Positions 62,910-64,000 of a DNA stretch of 64,000 nt are shown one piece after another. A program made the translations under genes and the position numbers. Within the stretch, counting starts at the first letter, position 1. Each line of letters starts with the position of its first letter. Below the pieces are notes generated by a model that was not told where the DNA came from, did not search any database, and saw only the letters and a program-made list of their open reading frames with translations. Origin of the DNA: Azotimanducus sp965220185 (GTDB lineage: Bacteria > Pseudomonadota > Gammaproteobacteria > Pseudomonadales > Azotimanducaceae); contig OZ244807.1 of NCBI GenBank assembly GCA_965220185.1, forward strand, positions 620,001-684,000. Reading direction: 5' to 3'.

Positions 62910-63464
62910 TCAGGCCGCGAGGGTTTCGATCACGTCGCCCTTGCGCTGCAGCACGGTCACGCCTTGCGCGAGGGCCGACTTCTTCAGATCGTCATGGATG
63001 TGGAAAGTGGCCAGCGCGAGCCGCTGCTGGCGGCCAGCGTGCTCCGGGAACAGGCGCCGGAAGTTGGGCGCCTTCTCGTTCAAGAGGCGCTTCAGGTCGT
63101 TCTCGTGCGCCTTGTACTTGACCTCCACGACGAACACCTCGCGACCGTTCACCAGCAGCAGGTCGAACTCGTCCTCGATGCCGGCGTGGCTGCACGTGAC
63201 GTTCTTTTTCACGAATTCAAAGCGCACCCCGTCCAGCACCGGGTTGGCCTTGAGACTGTTGTAGTAGAACTCCTCGGCCACGGCCCCCTGGTTGTTGCTG
63301 ACGCCGCCGTACATTTCCGCCATCCGGTTGATCTTGGCGTCGGTCTTCGCCTGAAGTGCGGCGTTTTCCGCCAGCTGCGCGTCGGTCTTCGCCAGCTGGG
63401 CATCGGTGCGGTCCTGCGCGGCGGCGAGGCCAGCCACCAGCGCCTTCAGTTCGTCGTCGGTCAT
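62910..63464 (-). CDS. DUF3782-like protein with PD-(D/E)XK-type core
   Basis: This 184-residue protein has an N-terminal repetitive coiled coil (AQLAKTDAQLAENAALQAKT, residues about 20-50). A nuclease-like core follows: AVAEEFYYNSL, EDEFDLLLVNGREVFVVEVK (D and E-x-K in the usual order) and a C-terminal strand. Such proteins are widespread in cyanobacteria and symbionts; function unknown. The codon use is more GC-rich than the neighbours. Confidence 0.75.
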   Translation of the reverse strand: MTDDELKALVAGLAAAQDRTDAQLAKTDAQLAENAALQAKTDAKINRMAEMYGGVSNNQGAVAEEFYYNSLKANPVLDGVRFEFVKKNVTCSHAGIEDEFDLLLVNGREVFVVEVKYKAHENDLKRLLNEKAPNFRRLFPEHAGRQQRLALATFHIHDDLKKSALAQGVTVLQRKGDVIETLAA

Positions 63465-63484
63465 GGAAGAAGCCTTGTCGGCGG

Positions 63485-64000
63485 ATGGGGGGCCAGTATA
63501 TCCTCATCCTGCCAGCGTTCGCGCATGGCGGGCGCGGGCGGGGGTGTCCCGCCCGCCCCGCCGCGCCTGCTGGCCTTCCTGTCGCCGGTGGGGTCTACGG
63601 AGACAGTAGTAACCCCGTCGTCAGCCAGCGCGAGCCCTTGAAGGAAATCCTCTACATCAAGCTGGAGGACATCTGGAGCGACGCCGAGGACGATCCGGAC
63701 GACCTGACCTTCGGCGCCTCGGCGTCCGGCGGCTGGATCAAGATCCTGCACGGCCCGGCCGAGTGGGGCGACATCAAGGACGGCCGGGACGGCGACTCGG
63801 GCACCGACGACGATGTGGGATGGAACGTGGCCGATCTCGACGACGACCGCACCGATGATCAGACCGCCGTGGTCATTGGCACCGACGAAAACGCGCCCGA
63901 CGACGGCGAGCAGGTGGTGATCATCGAGCTCGACCGCACCGGCGGCAACAACGGCCAGGGCGAGAAGGGCAGCTTCACGCTCACCGCCACCGACAAGGAC
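63485..64000 (+). CDS. Second cadherin-like adhesin, start of gene only (runs off window)
   Basis: The frame is open from ATG 63485 to the window end, but adhesin-like sequence begins only near 63617 (LKEILYIKLEDIWSDAEDDP). It continues EWGDIKDGRDGDSG and QVVIIELDRTGGNNGQG to FTLTATDKD. This parallels the first adhesin around 37.03-37.45 kb (IYLNLTKLFGDPDRN, EWGHIRYGRDEAQGG, ITITATDDD). The first about 44 codons look non-coding (Gly/Pro/Arg-rich), so this gene too seems to lack a proper N-terminus. It is divergent from the DUF3782-like gene. Confidence 0.6.
   Translation, partial: MGGQYILILPAFAHGGRGRGCPARPAAPAGLPVAGGVYGDSSNPVVSQREPLKEILYIKLEDIWSDAEDDPDDLTFGASASGGWIKILHGPAEWGDIKDGRDGDSGTDDDVGWNVADLDDDRTDDQTAVVIGTDENAPDDGEQVVIIELDRTGGNNGQGEKGSFTLTATDKD

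Overview
The window looks like a chromosomal piece of a gammaproteobacterium. The strongest reason is the block rnpB / rsmI / lpoA / yraN / dolP / sspB / sspA / petC / petB / petA / rpsI / rplM (13.4-22.5 kb). From memory this is the gene order of Pseudomonas aeruginosa PA4422-PA4433, here without diaA. LpoA, SspA and SspB also point to this class. Sulfatase, Na+-symporter and cadherin-like adhesin genes hint at a marine or host-associated lifestyle, which is inference only.

Layout. (1) 1-10.9 kb, all on the minus strand: an ECF sigma factor, a FecR-type regulator, a TonB-dependent receptor with an STN signalling domain, a sodium/solute symporter, a sulfatase, an enolase-superfamily enzyme and a secreted beta-helix protein cut by the window edge. 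This reads as one surface-signalling-controlled locus for uptake and breakdown of an acidic or sulfated glycan. (2) 11.0-13.4 kb: a DUF4143 ATPase and a TIGR03084-like protein. (3) 13.4-22.5 kb: the conserved housekeeping block, with a small CTAG-flanked element inserted exactly at the sspB stop codon. (4) 22.7-31.5 kb: ammonium transporter, LOG protein, dicarboxylate/amino-acid symporter, HIT protein, amidohydrolase, SnoaL-like protein, then dnaG and rpoD facing each other across a second CTAG-flanked element. (5) 31.8-39.6 kb: a P4-type integrase abutting a giant cadherin-like adhesin reading frame that has lost its 5' end. (6) 39.8-56.9 kb: an accessory stretch full of decaying toxin-antitoxin and restriction-modification genes. 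It holds DarG with a nonsense mutation and a deleted DarT, a VapC-Phd chimera behind an intact VapB, an orphan Phd, an intact HigBA-like pair and a type II RM operon. Between them lie tRNA-Leu(CAG), an operon with a YhaO/YhaN-type nuclease-ATPase pair, a frameshifted M48 protease and an SDR. (7) 57-62.5 kb: a TPP enzyme, a thiolase and an EnvZ/OmpR-like two-component system. (8) 62.7-64 kb: a third CTAG-flanked element, a PD-(D/E)XK-like protein and the beginning of a second adhesin paralogous to the first.

The most unusual object is at 55.27-56.60 kb. An intact tnpB gene almost fills a 1,329-bp element with perfect 24-bp terminal inverted repeats and an 8-bp target duplication. That is the signature of a DDE transposase, not of the HUH (IS200/IS605) or serine (IS607) transposases normally paired with TnpB. 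It sits in a DNA cytosine methyltransferase gene, and removing the element plus one copy of the duplication restores a 354-codon reading frame.
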